DNA of 42,378 nt from Corynebacterium minutissimum (GCF_000988205.1 NZ_LAYQ01000028.1:1-42378); one strand, 5' to 3'; numbered from the stretch's first letter, positions 15,225-24,425 are shown. Notes: generated by a model not told the origin, from the letters alone. A program made the numbers and translations.

Positions 15225-16061
15225 GTGACCGTCATCTACCTCAGCCGCCCCGTCGTCCGACTCGCCGCCGTCGCGGGAGTGGTTCTGACCGCATGGCTGG
15301 CGGATTCCGCGGTGGCGATGCATGCCGAGCACACCGTGGCCCAGAAGGCGAAAGCCAGTTCCCAGCTGGAAAATAGCCCCAATGTGTACATCGGCGGCGT
15401 TCCTTTTACCCTCGGCGCTCTGACCAAAGAGGTTCCTTACCTCGAGGTCAACTCCTCCGATGTGGAGGTTCCCAAGCTCGGGATGGTCAACGCTTCCACG
15501 ACGCTGCGCGATATCACCATTCGTCCCGAACAGCTCTTCAGCGGGGACCTAGAAGGTGCACCGGTCTCCACTTACACGCGCAGCATTAGCATCGACGGAG
15601 TAGCCCTCGGCCGCCTGCTGGGCATTACGGACCTATCCATCGCCAACCCAGATGACATGTCCCCCACCGGCGGCCCGTCTGCCGAAGCGGAGCTCACCGG
15701 CACGCTGCCGGGAGACACCACCAAGTCCACGGCGACGGTAACGCTGCGACTCGTCGGTCCGGAATTTCGCATGAGCGTCTACGGGACCGATGATGAGCGC
15801 CTCAAGAAAGCATTCGGGTTGGTCTTGGATACCCGTCAACTACCGTTGCCTGCCCAGGCCACCTCCGTGAAGCTGCACGGCGGTTCCATTACGTTCGAGG
15901 TGCAGCGCCGCAACATCACTTTGAAGACGGCGCAGCTCTCCCCTCTCGAAATCGATGGATCGGAGGAAAAGGCCGTCGAGGATGCAGCGCAAAAGGCACA
16001 GGACACCGCCAACGAAGTAGGCAGCGCACCGACGACGCCGCCGAGTTGGCGCCAAAACTAG
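15225..16061 (+). CDS. LmeA-like secreted DUF2993 protein
   Basis: A 278-aa protein with an N-terminal hydrophobic segment (PVVRLAAVAGVVLTAWLADS) followed by a DUF2993 domain: PNVYIGGVPFTLGALTKEVP and an IDGVALGRLLGI region are typical. In mycobacteria the family member LmeA is a cell-envelope phosphoinositide-binding protein needed for lipomannan maturation; that role is likely but unproven here. Start GTG 15225 follows AGAAGG closely; the frame is open further upstream but there overlaps mshD. It is divergent from mshD (33 bp). Its stop codon TAG overlaps the stop of the convergent lipid kinase in the tetranucleotide CTAG. Confidence 0.75.
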   Translation: MTVIYLSRPVVRLAAVAGVVLTAWLADSAVAMHAEHTVAQKAKASSQLENSPNVYIGGVPFTLGALTKEVPYLEVNSSDVEVPKLGMVNASTTLRDITIRPEQLFSGDLEGAPVSTYTRSISIDGVALGRLLGITDLSIANPDDMSPTGGPSAEAELTGTLPGDTTKSTATVTLRLVGPEFRMSVYGTDDERLKKAFGLVLDTRQLPLPAQATSVKLHGGSITFEVQRRNITLKTAQLSPLEIDGSEEKAVEDAAQKAQDTANEVGSAPTTPPSWRQN

Positions 16062-17098
16062 TTGATGCGAACGAGGTCGCGCAGGATCCTGCGGACGTTG
16101 CGGTGTATGGGCGGGGCCGGATCGGTAGGAGCGAAGACTTCCAACGCGTCCGCCTCCGATTCCAGATGCACCTCCGTGAAGGTTCCCTCCGACTCTCCGT
16201 CTGCCTGGAAGCGGTGCGGCTTCGGGCACACCAAATCCACCTCGACGGCATCCTCAAAGTGCAGCGTTCGGGCATCCGTGACCTTATTCAGCCAGTGGCG
16301 GTGATCCACGCCAAAGAGGTGGAGCACGCCCACAAGACCATCAATGCCACCGAGGTCTGACACCCCGAAGAGGCCAAGGCCTTGGTCGAAAGAGTTGCGC
16401 GGATTCGTCACCACCGGCAGCGGTCCGAGGAAGGTCCACGGGTTGGTATTCGAGGTGAACATGACGGGCACGTCATCAGCCGAGAAGGTGTCTCCCGAGC
16501 CGGAGCGCGCACGCACGCTAATGCGCGGTGGGCGAATGCGGGCGCGCTGATAGGCCTGAAAGGCCACGGCCAAATAGCGCAACGGGGTAGCTGCAAAGCC
16601 CATTTCCCGGGCACGGTCCACGCGAGCGAGCACGTCGGCATCCAATCCGAAACCAGCATTAACCGCGAACCATCGGTCATTCCACACTCCCAAGGACACG
16701 GTGCGGCGCGTATTGCGTTCCAGCATCCGAGCCAGCACGTGTGCTGCCTCGACTGGAGTATTGGGGAAGCCGAGGGCGCGGACGAAGACGTTGGCGGAGC
16801 CCGTGGGAATCACCGCGAGAGCCGGAATGTCCTGGGGGCTGGGACGTTCCGCGGAATCTGCGGGGCCCAACAGCCCGTTCACAATTTCGTTCACCGTGCC
16901 ATCTCCCCCGAAAACCAAGATGACATCGAAGTCTTCCCTGGTCATGCCCCGCACTATATCCTCCGCGTGCCCCGGATAATGCGTAAAGCGAGCAAGCAGC
17001 TGCAGCCCCTCCACGTCCCGAATGACGGGCAGAACCTCACGGAAAAGGGCCGAATTCTGGCTCGTGGAGTTCGGGTTTGAGATCAGCAATGCGCGCAT
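16058..17098 (-). CDS. Diacylglycerol-kinase-family lipid kinase (BmrU-like)
   Basis: A 346-aa DAGK_cat protein. The nucleotide-binding motif VFGGDGTVNEIVNGL (near 60-76) and the PTGSANVFVRALGFPN block (near 100-115) are diagnostic; the C-terminal half is the beta-rich lipid-kinase domain. It probably phosphorylates a lipid such as diacylglycerol, using ATP at the inner face of the membrane. Whether the substrate is diacylglycerol or sphingoid-like cannot be told. Start ATG 17098 (MRALLISNPNSTSQNSALF) fits the family N terminus. Confidence 0.88.
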   Translation of the reverse strand: MRALLISNPNSTSQNSALFREVLPVIRDVEGLQLLARFTHYPGHAEDIVRGMTREDFDVILVFGGDGTVNEIVNGLLGPADSAERPSPQDIPALAVIPTGSANVFVRALGFPNTPVEAAHVLARMLERNTRRTVSLGVWNDRWFAVNAGFGLDADVLARVDRAREMGFAATPLRYLAVAFQAYQRARIRPPRISVRARSGSGDTFSADDVPVMFTSNTNPWTFLGPLPVVTNPRNSFDQGLGLFGVSDLGGIDGLVGVLHLFGVDHRHWLNKVTDARTLHFEDAVEVDLVCPKPHRFQADGESEGTFTEVHLESEADALEVFAPTDPAPPIHRNVRRILRDLVRIN

Positions 17099-17161
17099 GA
17101 CCCCCTAGACTACTGGAGCCTAGTGGTTTCCGCGGCGCCCCCACGACTACGCTGGGGCAGC

Positions 17162-17836
17162 ATGAGCGAACAGACGAATAATGAGAATCACCCGGAAAAC
17201 ACCCAGCCGGAGAACGGCAAGATTGATGGCAACGCAGCCGTCAACCAAGCCGCGGAAGCATGGAAGGATGCTGCCTCCCGCAACATCCCCACCGTTGATG
17301 TAGCAGAGAATCCTTTGCCCGATGAGACGGCAAACCTGCGTCAGGGTCCGTCGCTGCACGATGGACTCTTGGGGCTTCTCCCCCTCGTCGGCGTGTGGCA
17401 GGGCGAAGGCCAGGCCCACAGCGCCGACGGCGAGCAGTACGCCTTTGGCCAGCAGCTCATCATCGCCCACGACGGTGAGAACTACCTGACCTACACCTCC
17501 CGCACCTGGAAGATCGATTCCGAGGGCAACCCGGCGGGCCCGGACGTGCGCGAATCCGGATTCTGGCGCATCTCTCTCAAGGACGAGATTGAGATGACCT
17601 ACACCTCCTCCAATGGTGTCAACGAGATCTTCTACGGCTCCCTGTTCAACGAGCGCGCTTGGCAGCTGGAGTCCGCCTCCACCATGGTGACGGAGACAGG
17701 CCCCGCCAACCTCGGCCCCGGCAAGCGCATGTACGGCCTGATGCCGAACAACAACTTGGGCTGGGTCGATGAGCGGCTTGTCGACGGCGAGATGCGCCCC
17801 TTCATGTCCGCTGAGCTCACCCGCGTAGCAGGCTAG
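17162..17836 (+). CDS. Ferric nitrobindin-like protein (lacks haem His)
   Basis: A 224-aa protein with an acidic, Asn-rich N-terminal tail (1-60) followed by a beta-barrel of the nitrobindin/THAP4 family: LLGLLPLVGVWQGEGQAHS carries the GxWxGxG motif and RESGFWRISLKDEIEMTYT the second conserved block. In true nitrobindins a C-terminal His (in a PHLSAxLxR-type motif) binds haem iron; here the equivalent reads RPFMSAELTR, so the axial His is Phe. Haem/NO chemistry as in nitrobindin is therefore doubtful. The same loss is noted for other corynebacterial members. ATG 17162 lies 9 nt after GGGGCAG. Confidence 0.85.
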   Translation: MSEQTNNENHPENTQPENGKIDGNAAVNQAAEAWKDAASRNIPTVDVAENPLPDETANLRQGPSLHDGLLGLLPLVGVWQGEGQAHSADGEQYAFGQQLIIAHDGENYLTYTSRTWKIDSEGNPAGPDVRESGFWRISLKDEIEMTYTSSNGVNEIFYGSLFNERAWQLESASTMVTETGPANLGPGKRMYGLMPNNNLGWVDERLVDGEMRPFMSAELTRVAG

Positions 17837-17853
17837 CTAGCGGCATAGGGAAT

Positions 17854-18741
17854 CTAGCGGGCCAGGGCGGCGTCGATCAGCGCGCGTATTTCCTCCGCGT
17901 TCACCGGCGCCTTGAGCTTCGTGTCATCGAGGCGCGTCACCCGCACTGCCGTGCGCACCGAGGAGACCAGCCACACCGAGTCAGCCTCCTCGAGGTAGCT
18001 CAGGTTGAGCTCCTTCGCCTTGCAGCGATATCCCTGTTCTGAGGCGTATTCAAACAGCGCGGCCTGCGTGGTTCCGGGGAGTATCCCCTTACCCGCGGGG
18101 GTGCGCAGCTTGGTTCCCTTAACCGCCACCACGGTTGAGGTAGCACCCTCCAAGACCTGCCCCGTGTCGGGGTCGGTAAAGATCACATCATCAAATCCGC
18201 GCTCGCGGGCCAGCCGCAGCGTGGCCATGGTTGCTGCATAGTTCAACGTCTTGGCCGGCAGCTCCTCCGCCACCTGCCACAATCGCGGCGTACTCATGAC
18301 CTTGACGCCCTTCGCGCGCTGCGCCACCACATCCTCCGGGATTTCCTGAACGGCAACCCAGGCCGTGGGCACCCCGGTGGAGGCCCGGCCGCGGGTATAG
18401 GTCCACGTGCACTTGGCTTCGAGCGGCGATTCACCCGTGTCCCCCGCGCCGGCGGGACCATAAAAGTCGGCGATAGCCAACGCGGTGGCTTCCTCCCACT
18501 TGTGCATTGGCGGCTCCGGCAAATTCAGAGCCTGGGCGGAGTGCCGGAAGCGCTCCGCGTGGCGGGGAAGGTTCGCCGCCTTGCCATCACGCACTAGAAG
18601 GGATTCAAAAATCCCGTCTCCGCGCGTGACCGCGGCATCATCCCAGTAGACCAACGGTAGGTTCGGCATGTGGCGCCGCACCGATCCCCCAAACGGCTCC
18701 ACGACGTAGATGACCGGCTCTTTTCTGCGCTGAAGGCTCAT
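17854..18741 (-). CDS. pabC: Aminodeoxychorismate lyase / class IV aminotransferase
   Basis: A 295-aa PLP fold-type IV protein. PLVYWDDAAVTRGDGIFESL is the family N-terminal motif, ELPAKTLNYAATMATLRLA contains the PLP lysine, and DPDTGQVLEGATSTVVAVKG is the conserved Glu/Thr block. The usual role is splitting 4-amino-4-deoxychorismate into p-aminobenzoate and pyruvate for folate; branched-chain or D-amino-acid aminotransferases share the fold, so the substrate call is moderate. Next to ygfZ (folate-binding), divergent with 30 bp between starts, which supports a folate link. Confidence 0.8.
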   Translation of the reverse strand: MSLQRRKEPVIYVVEPFGGSVRRHMPNLPLVYWDDAAVTRGDGIFESLLVRDGKAANLPRHAERFRHSAQALNLPEPPMHKWEEATALAIADFYGPAGAGDTGESPLEAKCTWTYTRGRASTGVPTAWVAVQEIPEDVVAQRAKGVKVMSTPRLWQVAEELPAKTLNYAATMATLRLARERGFDDVIFTDPDTGQVLEGATSTVVAVKGTKLRTPAGKGILPGTTQAALFEYASEQGYRCKAKELNLSYLEEADSVWLVSSVRTAVRVTRLDDTKLKAPVNAEEIRALIDAALAR

Positions 18742-18771
18742 AGCCCCGATTATGCCCTACCATCGGAGGGC

Positions 18772-19832
18772 GTGAGTTACTCTTCGCCACTTCTTTCCCG
18801 GCCCGGAGCCGCTGAGTTCCAGGGCACCACGCTCGTCGATGTCTCCGGGGTCCCCTGGCACTACGGCAACCCCCTCGTCGAGCAGCGCGCGGTGGAAACA
18901 GGTTCAGCCGTCATCGACCGCTCCCATCGCCGCGTCATCGCGGTTTCTGGGCCCGATGCCCGAGCCTTCCTGCATAACCTCCTGAGCCAAAAGCTCGATG
19001 ACGTGGACGCCGGCTTTTCCGCAGGTGCCCTTGACCTCAATATTCAGGGCCACGTCCTGCACCACATGGATCTATCTTTCGACGGGGAAACCTTCTACCT
19101 CGATGTGCCGGCGGCGCAGTTCGAGTCTTTGCGAGATTTCCTCACCGCCATGGTGTTCTGGTCCCAGGTCACCGTAGAGGAAGTAGACGTGGCGGTCATC
19201 AGCGTCCTCGGTCAAGCGCTGGACAAACCTTCCACAGCTCTGGTGGAAAGGCCCGTGCACTGGCCGGGCTGCCCGCGCCAGGATTTCCTCGTGCCGCGGG
19301 ACAAACTAGACGCAGCGGTGCAAGAGTTGGAGGCTCAGGGCGGAAGCTTAGCGGGGCTCATGGCTTTTACCGCCGAGCGCGTGCGGGCACGCGAGCCCGA
19401 ACTAGCTGCAGATCTCGATGCAAAGACTATCGCCCACGAGGTTCCGCAGTGGATCCGGCGCAGCGAAGATCAGCCGCGTTCGTTCACTTGGACAAGGGCT
19501 GCTACCGCGGGCAGGAGACCGTCGCGCGCGTAGAAAACCTTGGGCGCTCTCCCCGTTTGTTGGTGCTGCTCTACCTCGACGGCTCCGCCCCGGAGCAACC
19601 GGAGAGCGGCGCGGACATCACGTTGGGTGGGCGTCGCGTGGGCAGACTCGGCACCGTGGTGGAGGACTGTGAGTATGGCCCCATCGCGCTTGGTCTAGTA
19701 AAGCGCAGCGCCCTCGACCATGGAGAGCTGGCCATTGGTCCGGTAGCAGCATCGATCGAGCCGGATTCCATCCCTGCCGATGAAGGCCCGAAGGCCGGCC
19801 GTGCCGCTGTGGATCGCCTGCGCGGAAAATAG
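18772..19832 (+). pseudogene. ygfZ: Folate-binding YgfZ/GcvT-like protein, frameshifted
   Basis: A tetrahydrofolate-binding protein of the GcvT superfamily that helps Fe-S cluster enzyme repair. The N-terminal frame (VSYSSPLLSRPGAAEFQG, SRSHRRVIAVSGPDARAFLH-like block, IAHEVPQWI) is followed in another frame by the hallmark HLDKGCYRGQETVARVENLG (Cys motif KGCYRGQE) and the C-terminal barrel. One missing base near ATCCGGCG (19452-19459) restores continuity; the total length is one short of a multiple of three, restored size about 353 aa. GTG 18772 has GGAGG just upstream at short spacing. Divergent from pabC. Sequencing error is the simplest explanation. Confidence 0.85.
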
Positions 19833-20020
19833 TGGCGCATTACACAATGGACTATTTGCCGCAGGGTGGAGCACTTTTCAGCACACCGCTAGGGGGTAGT
19901 TCGGAATTTTTTCGTCACACAGGCTATGGTGTCTTACAGGAACATACACATATCTGACTAAGACGATGGGGCGGCCAAGAATCCCTGGACCGCCCTACAC
20001 ACCTCAAGGGGGTCATGCAC

Positions 20021-20247
20021 ATGGGACGCGGACGCGCCAAGCAAAGCAGACCAAAGTTGCACGCCAGCTGAAGTACAATTCGCCCGAGATGGATCTGGAT
20101 TCGCTCCAGCGTGAACTCGCCTCACAGAACTCCAAGCGCTCCAGCAATGAGGACGAGGATCAATACTCGGAGTACGCGGACTACGAGGACTATGCGGATC
20201 GCTGGGACTCGGACGAGTGGGATGAGGATGATTCCGAGGAGCGCTAA
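20021..20247 (+). pseudogene. DUF3073 family small protein, frameshifted near start
   Basis: A short acidic actinobacterial protein of unknown function. The family N terminus MGRGRAKAKQTKVARQLKYN is visible only if one base is added: the DNA from ATG 20021 reads MGRGRAK, then CCAAGCAAAGCAG (expected CCAAGGCAAAGCAG) shifts frame, and QTKVARQLKYNSPEMDLDSL continues in the other frame to a stop at 20245-20247. The C terminus is very acidic (DEDQYSEYADYEDYADRWDS). Restored length is about 75 aa. AGGGGG lies 9 nt before the ATG. About 190 bp upstream (19833-20020) are gene-free and should hold its promoter. Confidence 0.8.
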
Positions 20248-20295
20248 GCGCGCGAATCACTTCCCCATTCTGTACATGCACAGCACGTAAGCGAA

Positions 20296-20350
20296 GGGCC
20301 GGAGATGCCTCCCCTCTCAGTGAGGGGCGCCTCCGGCCCTGTTCCTTTCT
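20296..20350. terminator. Bidirectional terminator, DUF3073 / purM
   Basis: GGGCCGGAG (20296-20304) pairs with CTCCGGCCC (20331-20339), with a further CCCCTC/GAGGGG stem inside, followed by TGTTCCTTTCTT. It lies between convergent DUF3073 and purM. Confidence 0.8.
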
Positions 20351-20357
20351 TCAGAAC

Positions 20358-21410
20358 CTAGAACCCAGGGTGCTCACCGGTCATGAGGACGCGCGGCTCG
20401 CCTTCTTCGGCGACGCGGACGGTGCCCAGCTCCCATGCCTCAACGTGGCGGGCGGTCATCATGGCCAACGCACGCTCACGGTCCTCCGGCGCAACGACGG
20501 CGATCATGCCAACGCCCATGTTGAACGTCTTCTCCATTTCCTCGAGGGCAACCTTACCCACGGAGGAGATGGTCTTGAAGATCTGGCCCGGAGTCCACGT
20601 CGAGCGATTAACCTCAGCGGTCAGGCCCTCCGGGATCACGCGCTCGAGGTTGCCCGCGAGGCCACCACCGGTGACGTGGCAGAAGGTGGACACCGCGCAC
20701 TCCGATACCAGCGCCAGGCAGTCCTTGGCGTAGATGCGGGTAGGCTCCAAAAGCTCCTCACCGAGGGTGCGGCCCAAGTCTTCCATGTAGCCGTCCAGCG
20801 GCAGGCCGGCCTGCTCCAGCAGCACGTAGCGCGCCAAGGAGTAGCCGTTGGAGTGCAGGCCAGAGGACTTCATAGCGATAAGGACGTCGCCGTCACGTAC
20901 CTTGTCGGGGCCGAGGAGCTCATCGGCCTCCACCACACCGACGGCGGTGGCGGAAACATCGTACTCATCCTTGCCCATGACGCCTGGGTGCTCAGCGGTC
21001 TCGCCGCCCAGCAGCGCTGCACCTGCCTGCACGCAGCCCTCAGCAATGCCCTTGACAATGTCCGCGACCTTTTCCGGAACAACCTCGCCCACGGCGATGT
21101 AGTCCTGGAGGAAGAGCGGCTCGGCGCCGCACACGACGAGGTCATCAACACACATGGCAACCAGGTCGATGCCGATAGTGTCGTGCTTATCCATGGCTTG
21201 AGCCACGGCCAGCTTGGTGCCCACGCCGTCTGACCCGGCCGCGAGGACCGGCTCCTTGTACTCGCCCAGCTTAAACAGGCCGGCGAAACCGCCCAGCCCG
21301 CCCATGACCTCCGGGCGGGAGGCACGCTTGGCGTGCGGGGTGATTAGCTCAACTGCGCGGTCGCCTTCCTCAATGTTGACGCCGGCGGCAGCATACGTGT
21401 TCTCGCTCAT
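20358..21410 (-). CDS. purM: Phosphoribosylformylglycinamidine cyclo-ligase (PurM)
   Basis: A 350-aa ATP-dependent enzyme of de novo purine synthesis that closes FGAM to AIR in the cytoplasm. Family blocks in order: YAAAGVNIEEGDRAVELI, GGFAGLFKLGE, AAGSDGVGTKLAVAQAMDKH, DLVAMCVDDLVVCGAEPLFL and ALLGGETAEHPGVM. Normal length. It starts 14 nt after the purF stop, forming a purF-purM unit, while the preceding pathway enzyme PurL is encoded 13 kb to the right. Confidence 0.97.
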   Translation of the reverse strand: MSENTYAAAGVNIEEGDRAVELITPHAKRASRPEVMGGLGGFAGLFKLGEYKEPVLAAGSDGVGTKLAVAQAMDKHDTIGIDLVAMCVDDLVVCGAEPLFLQDYIAVGEVVPEKVADIVKGIAEGCVQAGAALLGGETAEHPGVMGKDEYDVSATAVGVVEADELLGPDKVRDGDVLIAMKSSGLHSNGYSLARYVLLEQAGLPLDGYMEDLGRTLGEELLEPTRIYAKDCLALVSECAVSTFCHVTGGGLAGNLERVIPEGLTAEVNRSTWTPGQIFKTISSVGKVALEEMEKTFNMGVGMIAVVAPEDRERALAMMTARHVEAWELGTVRVAEEGEPRVLMTGEHPGF

Positions 21411-21424
21411 GAGTGACTTAGTCC

Positions 21425-22942
21425 TTAATCGTTAGTTGTCGTCGAGCCCTGCAGGGTACGCACGGCCTCAGCATTGGGGTTTCCGGCGGGCAGTCCAAGC
21501 GGGTAATCGCCATCGAAGCAGGCACAGCACAATTCGCTGCGGGGCTGCTCGGTGGCCGCCACCATCTCATCGGTGGAGACGAAGCCCAGCGAATCTGCAC
21601 CGATCGCCGTGCAGATGGTCTGCGCCACCTCCTCCGGGTCATCGGAGGGGTTGGCATTAGCAATCAGTTCACCCGGGGAGGCGAAGTCGATGCCGTAGAA
21701 GCACGGCCACTTTACCGGCGGGGAGGCGATGCGCACGTGGACCTCGGCAGCGCCGGCTTCCCGCAACATCCGGATCAGGGCGCGCTGCGTGTTGCCGCGG
21801 ACGATCGAATCATCCACCACCACGATGGACTTGCCGTCAATGACCTCCCGCAACGGGTTGAGCTTGAGGCGGATGCCCATCTGGCGTTGAGACTGCGTGG
21901 GCTGAATGAAGGTGCGGCCCACGTAGGAATTCTTGACCAAGCCATGCGCGAATGTCAGCCCAGATTCGCGGGCATAGCCCACGGCGGCCGGGTTGCCGGA
22001 CTCGGGAACGGGGATCACCATGTCCGCGTCGGGCGCTGGGTACTGGCGTGCTAGGCGGCGCCCAATCTCCACACGCGTGGCATTGACGGAGCGGCCTTTG
22101 ATGTTTGTATCCGGACGCGCCAGGTAGACGTATTCGAAGACGCAGCCGTGGCGCTTGGTCTCTGCGAAGCGCTCGGAGCGAATACCGGTCTCATCAATAG
22201 CGACGAGCTCGCCGGGTTCGATCTCCCGGATGAACTGCGCGCCCACGATATCGAGCGCGCAGGTCTCGCTCGCCACCACCCAGCCGGTGGTGAGGCGGCC
22301 GAGAGCGAGCGGGCGCACGCCGTGCGGATCGCGAGCGGCATACAGCGTGTGACCGTCGGTAAAGGTCAGGCAGTATGCCCCCTTGACCCTGGGCAACAGC
22401 TGCAGTGCCGAGTCGAAGACTGAATTATTCTCGCTGACACCATCCGCCAACAAGATGGACAGGCACATGGAGTCAGAGACGGATTCTTCATGCGGCTTGA
22501 TGAGCCCGCGTTCCACGGCCTCGGCGCGCAGCTCCACGTAATTCACCAAGTTGCCATTGTGGCCGAGTGCAATGTCGACGCCGCTGGGCGACGTCCCAAA
22601 CATCGGCTGCACATTCGACCATTCCTTGCCGCCCGCGGTGGAATACCGCGTGTGGCCAACAGCCACGTTTCCGTGCAGAGAGGTCAGGATGGATTCATCG
22701 AAGACATTGGACACTAGGCCCATGTCTTTGAAGACCACGATGCGGTCATCATCCCCCACCGCGATGCCCGCGGCCTCCTGGCCACGGTGCTGGAGGGCAA
22801 AGAGGCCAAAGTAGGTTAGCTTGGAAACCTCTTCGCCTGGTGCCCAGACACCGAAAACTCCGCATTCTTCGCGGGGCTCCGGATCCAGGCTGGGATCCGT
22901 CGACAGGGGCTTAGTCATGCTCTGGACGTGTTCAGCTACCAC
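21425..22942 (-). CDS. purF: Amidophosphoribosyltransferase (PurF)
   Basis: A 505-aa first enzyme of purine synthesis, making phosphoribosylamine from PRPP and glutamine. The Ntn-glutaminase nucleophile is Cys27 in REECGVFGVWAP, exposed after removal of a propeptide. The PRPP-binding motif is VVVDDSIVRGNT. Several C-terminal cysteines (SELCCACFDGDYPLG) fit the 4Fe-4S site of the Bacillus-type enzyme. GTG 22942 has AGGA at 8-nt spacing; ATG 22918 (MTKPLSTDPSLD) is an alternative without a ribosome-binding site. The SCP-like gene upstream ends 10 nt away, so they may be cotranscribed. Confidence 0.96.
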   Translation of the reverse strand: MVAEHVQSMTKPLSTDPSLDPEPREECGVFGVWAPGEEVSKLTYFGLFALQHRGQEAAGIAVGDDDRIVVFKDMGLVSNVFDESILTSLHGNVAVGHTRYSTAGGKEWSNVQPMFGTSPSGVDIALGHNGNLVNYVELRAEAVERGLIKPHEESVSDSMCLSILLADGVSENNSVFDSALQLLPRVKGAYCLTFTDGHTLYAARDPHGVRPLALGRLTTGWVVASETCALDIVGAQFIREIEPGELVAIDETGIRSERFAETKRHGCVFEYVYLARPDTNIKGRSVNATRVEIGRRLARQYPAPDADMVIPVPESGNPAAVGYARESGLTFAHGLVKNSYVGRTFIQPTQSQRQMGIRLKLNPLREVIDGKSIVVVDDSIVRGNTQRALIRMLREAGAAEVHVRIASPPVKWPCFYGIDFASPGELIANANPSDDPEEVAQTICTAIGADSLGFVSTDEMVAATEQPRSELCCACFDGDYPLGLPAGNPNAEAVRTLQGSTTTND

Positions 22943-22952
22943 GGCGCTAATC

Positions 22953-23357
22953 CTAGCCGTTCCGGCCAGTGAAAACTAACGGAATCACGGGCAAGTAGGC
23001 AGCAATCTCGTGGGCACGGGAGCCGGAGGCTTCCACACGGCCGTCGCCAAGCGCCTGCTCCCACCCCATGGCACCCGTAGCCAGCTGCAGCCACGTCAGG
23101 GGATCCATCTCCACCACGTTCGGAGGGGTGCCCCGGGTATGGCGAGGCCCGGCGATACACTGCACTGCCACGAATGGGGGGACCCGCAGCTCCACGGAGT
23201 GGCCCGGCGCGTCTGCCTCCACCAGGCGGGCCGTGGTGCGTGTAGCGGCCGCAAGCGCAGCGCGACCTGGTTTTTCCACCCCTTGAGGATCGTGGATCCA
23301 CTCCGCCACTGCTTCGACGGCGGCGCGGGCCGTGGCGGCATCAACGGCCTTCTTCAT
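22953..23357 (-). CDS. Sterol-carrier-protein-like protein (actinobacterial SCP ortholog, Rv0807 type)
   Basis: A 134-aa protein resembling the mycobacterial Rv0807 family, also found directly upstream of purF. It has an SCP2-like ending: [20 protein letters not shown], then [20 protein letters not shown], which is the lipid-carrier C-terminal motif. No signal peptide, so cytoplasmic. Function is unknown; linkage to purF is conserved across actinobacteria, which suggests coupled expression rather than a shared pathway. Confidence 0.78.
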   Translation of the reverse strand: MKKAVDAATARAAVEAVAEWIHDPQGVEKPGRAALAAATRTTARLVEADAPGHSVELRVPPFVAVQCIAGPRHTRGTPPNVVEMDPLTWLQLATGAMGWEQALGDGRVEASGSRAHEIAAYLPVIPLVFTGRNG

Positions 23358-23390
23358 CTGGTCACCACGCTCCCTGATACTTTGTTATCC

Positions 23391-24425
23391 ATGTCACCAA
23401 CCATGCCATCAAGCTCGTCGGAAGAAAAGAAGTCCGTTCCCCACGAGAAGTCCCCTTCCCTCACCCTGCGGTTTATGGCCGCCCCCACCGATCTCACCAT
23501 TGCCGGCGCCCAGGGCATCGGCGGCGGCCGCGTCCTGGAATGGATCGATAAGGCCGCCTATGCGTGCGCGGTTCAATGGTCCGGTACCTACTGCGTGACT
23601 GCCTACGTGGGCCATATTCACTTCACGCGCCCCATCCCCTCAGGCCACCTCGTGGAGGTGCGCTCGCGCATCGCGATGACGGGGCGCTCCTCCATGCACA
23701 TCGTCAACGAGGTGCTTTCCGCCGACCCGCGCGATGGCATTTTTACTCGCGCGTGCGACTGCCTCGTCATCTTCGTGGCCAAAGACACGGAAACCGGCAA
23801 GTCGGTCGCCGTGCCGCCGCTGGTTCCGGACACCGTGGAGCACCAACGCGTGTGGGAAGCCGCGGAATCCCGCATCGAGCTGCGCCAAGCCATCGAAGCG
23901 GAGATGGAAAAGCAGACTTATGATGGCCCTTCCGATGCCCCTCGAATGGTCACCCGCTTCTTGGCAAAGCCGACCGACGTCAACTGGGGCGGCAATGTCC
24001 ACGGCGGTACGGCCATGGAATGGATTGATGAGGCCGGCGCTGCCTGCACCATGGAGTGGTCAGGCGAGCACACGGTGGCGGTCTATGCCGGTGGTATTCG
24101 CTTCTACCGGCCTATCCATATTGGAGACCTCATCGAGGTAGATGCCCGTATGATGCGCACGGATACCCGCTCGATGCAGATGTCGATCCACGTCCGCTCG
24201 GGTAACCCGCGCGGTGGCCGCGAGAAACTAGAAACCGCCATCCACGCCACTGTGGCCTACATGGGCATGGACGCTGACTGGCAGCCGCTCGCCGCCCGCC
24301 AGTTTGTCCCCCGCACCGAAGAAGACAAGCGCCTGTGGGAGCACGCCGGCATCCTTCGTGGCTTGCGCGGCAAGTACTCCCCGAAGCCGCTGGTGGTGGC
24401 GCCACAGCATCAGCACGTGGATTAG
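23391..24425 (+). CDS. Acyl-CoA thioesterase, tandem hotdog domains
   Basis: A 344-aa protein with two hotdog thioesterase domains (about 22-150 and 190-320) joined by a charged helical linker (QAIEAEMEKQTYDG). Domain 2 has the full motif TDVNWGGNVHGGTAMEWIDE with candidate catalytic Asn and Asp; domain 1 has TDLTIAGAQGIGGGRVLEWI, where the Asn/His positions are lost but the Asp of EWIDK remains. Such split active sites are seen in tandem hotdog thioesterases. It should hydrolyse acyl-CoAs in the cytoplasm, fitting the fatty-acid cluster that follows. ATG 23391 is divergent from the SCP gene by 33 bp; no good ribosome-binding site is seen. Confidence 0.85.
   Translation: MSPTMPSSSSEEKKSVPHEKSPSLTLRFMAAPTDLTIAGAQGIGGGRVLEWIDKAAYACAVQWSGTYCVTAYVGHIHFTRPIPSGHLVEVRSRIAMTGRSSMHIVNEVLSADPRDGIFTRACDCLVIFVAKDTETGKSVAVPPLVPDTVEHQRVWEAAESRIELRQAIEAEMEKQTYDGPSDAPRMVTRFLAKPTDVNWGGNVHGGTAMEWIDEAGAACTMEWSGEHTVAVYAGGIRFYRPIHIGDLIEVDARMMRTDTRSMQMSIHVRSGNPRGGREKLETAIHATVAYMGMDADWQPLAARQFVPRTEEDKRLWEHAGILRGLRGKYSPKPLVVAPQHQHVD

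Noticed and set aside
20370..21233. 287-codon plus-strand frame opposite purM
   Set aside because: Shadow of purM; no ribosome-binding site or recognisable domain.
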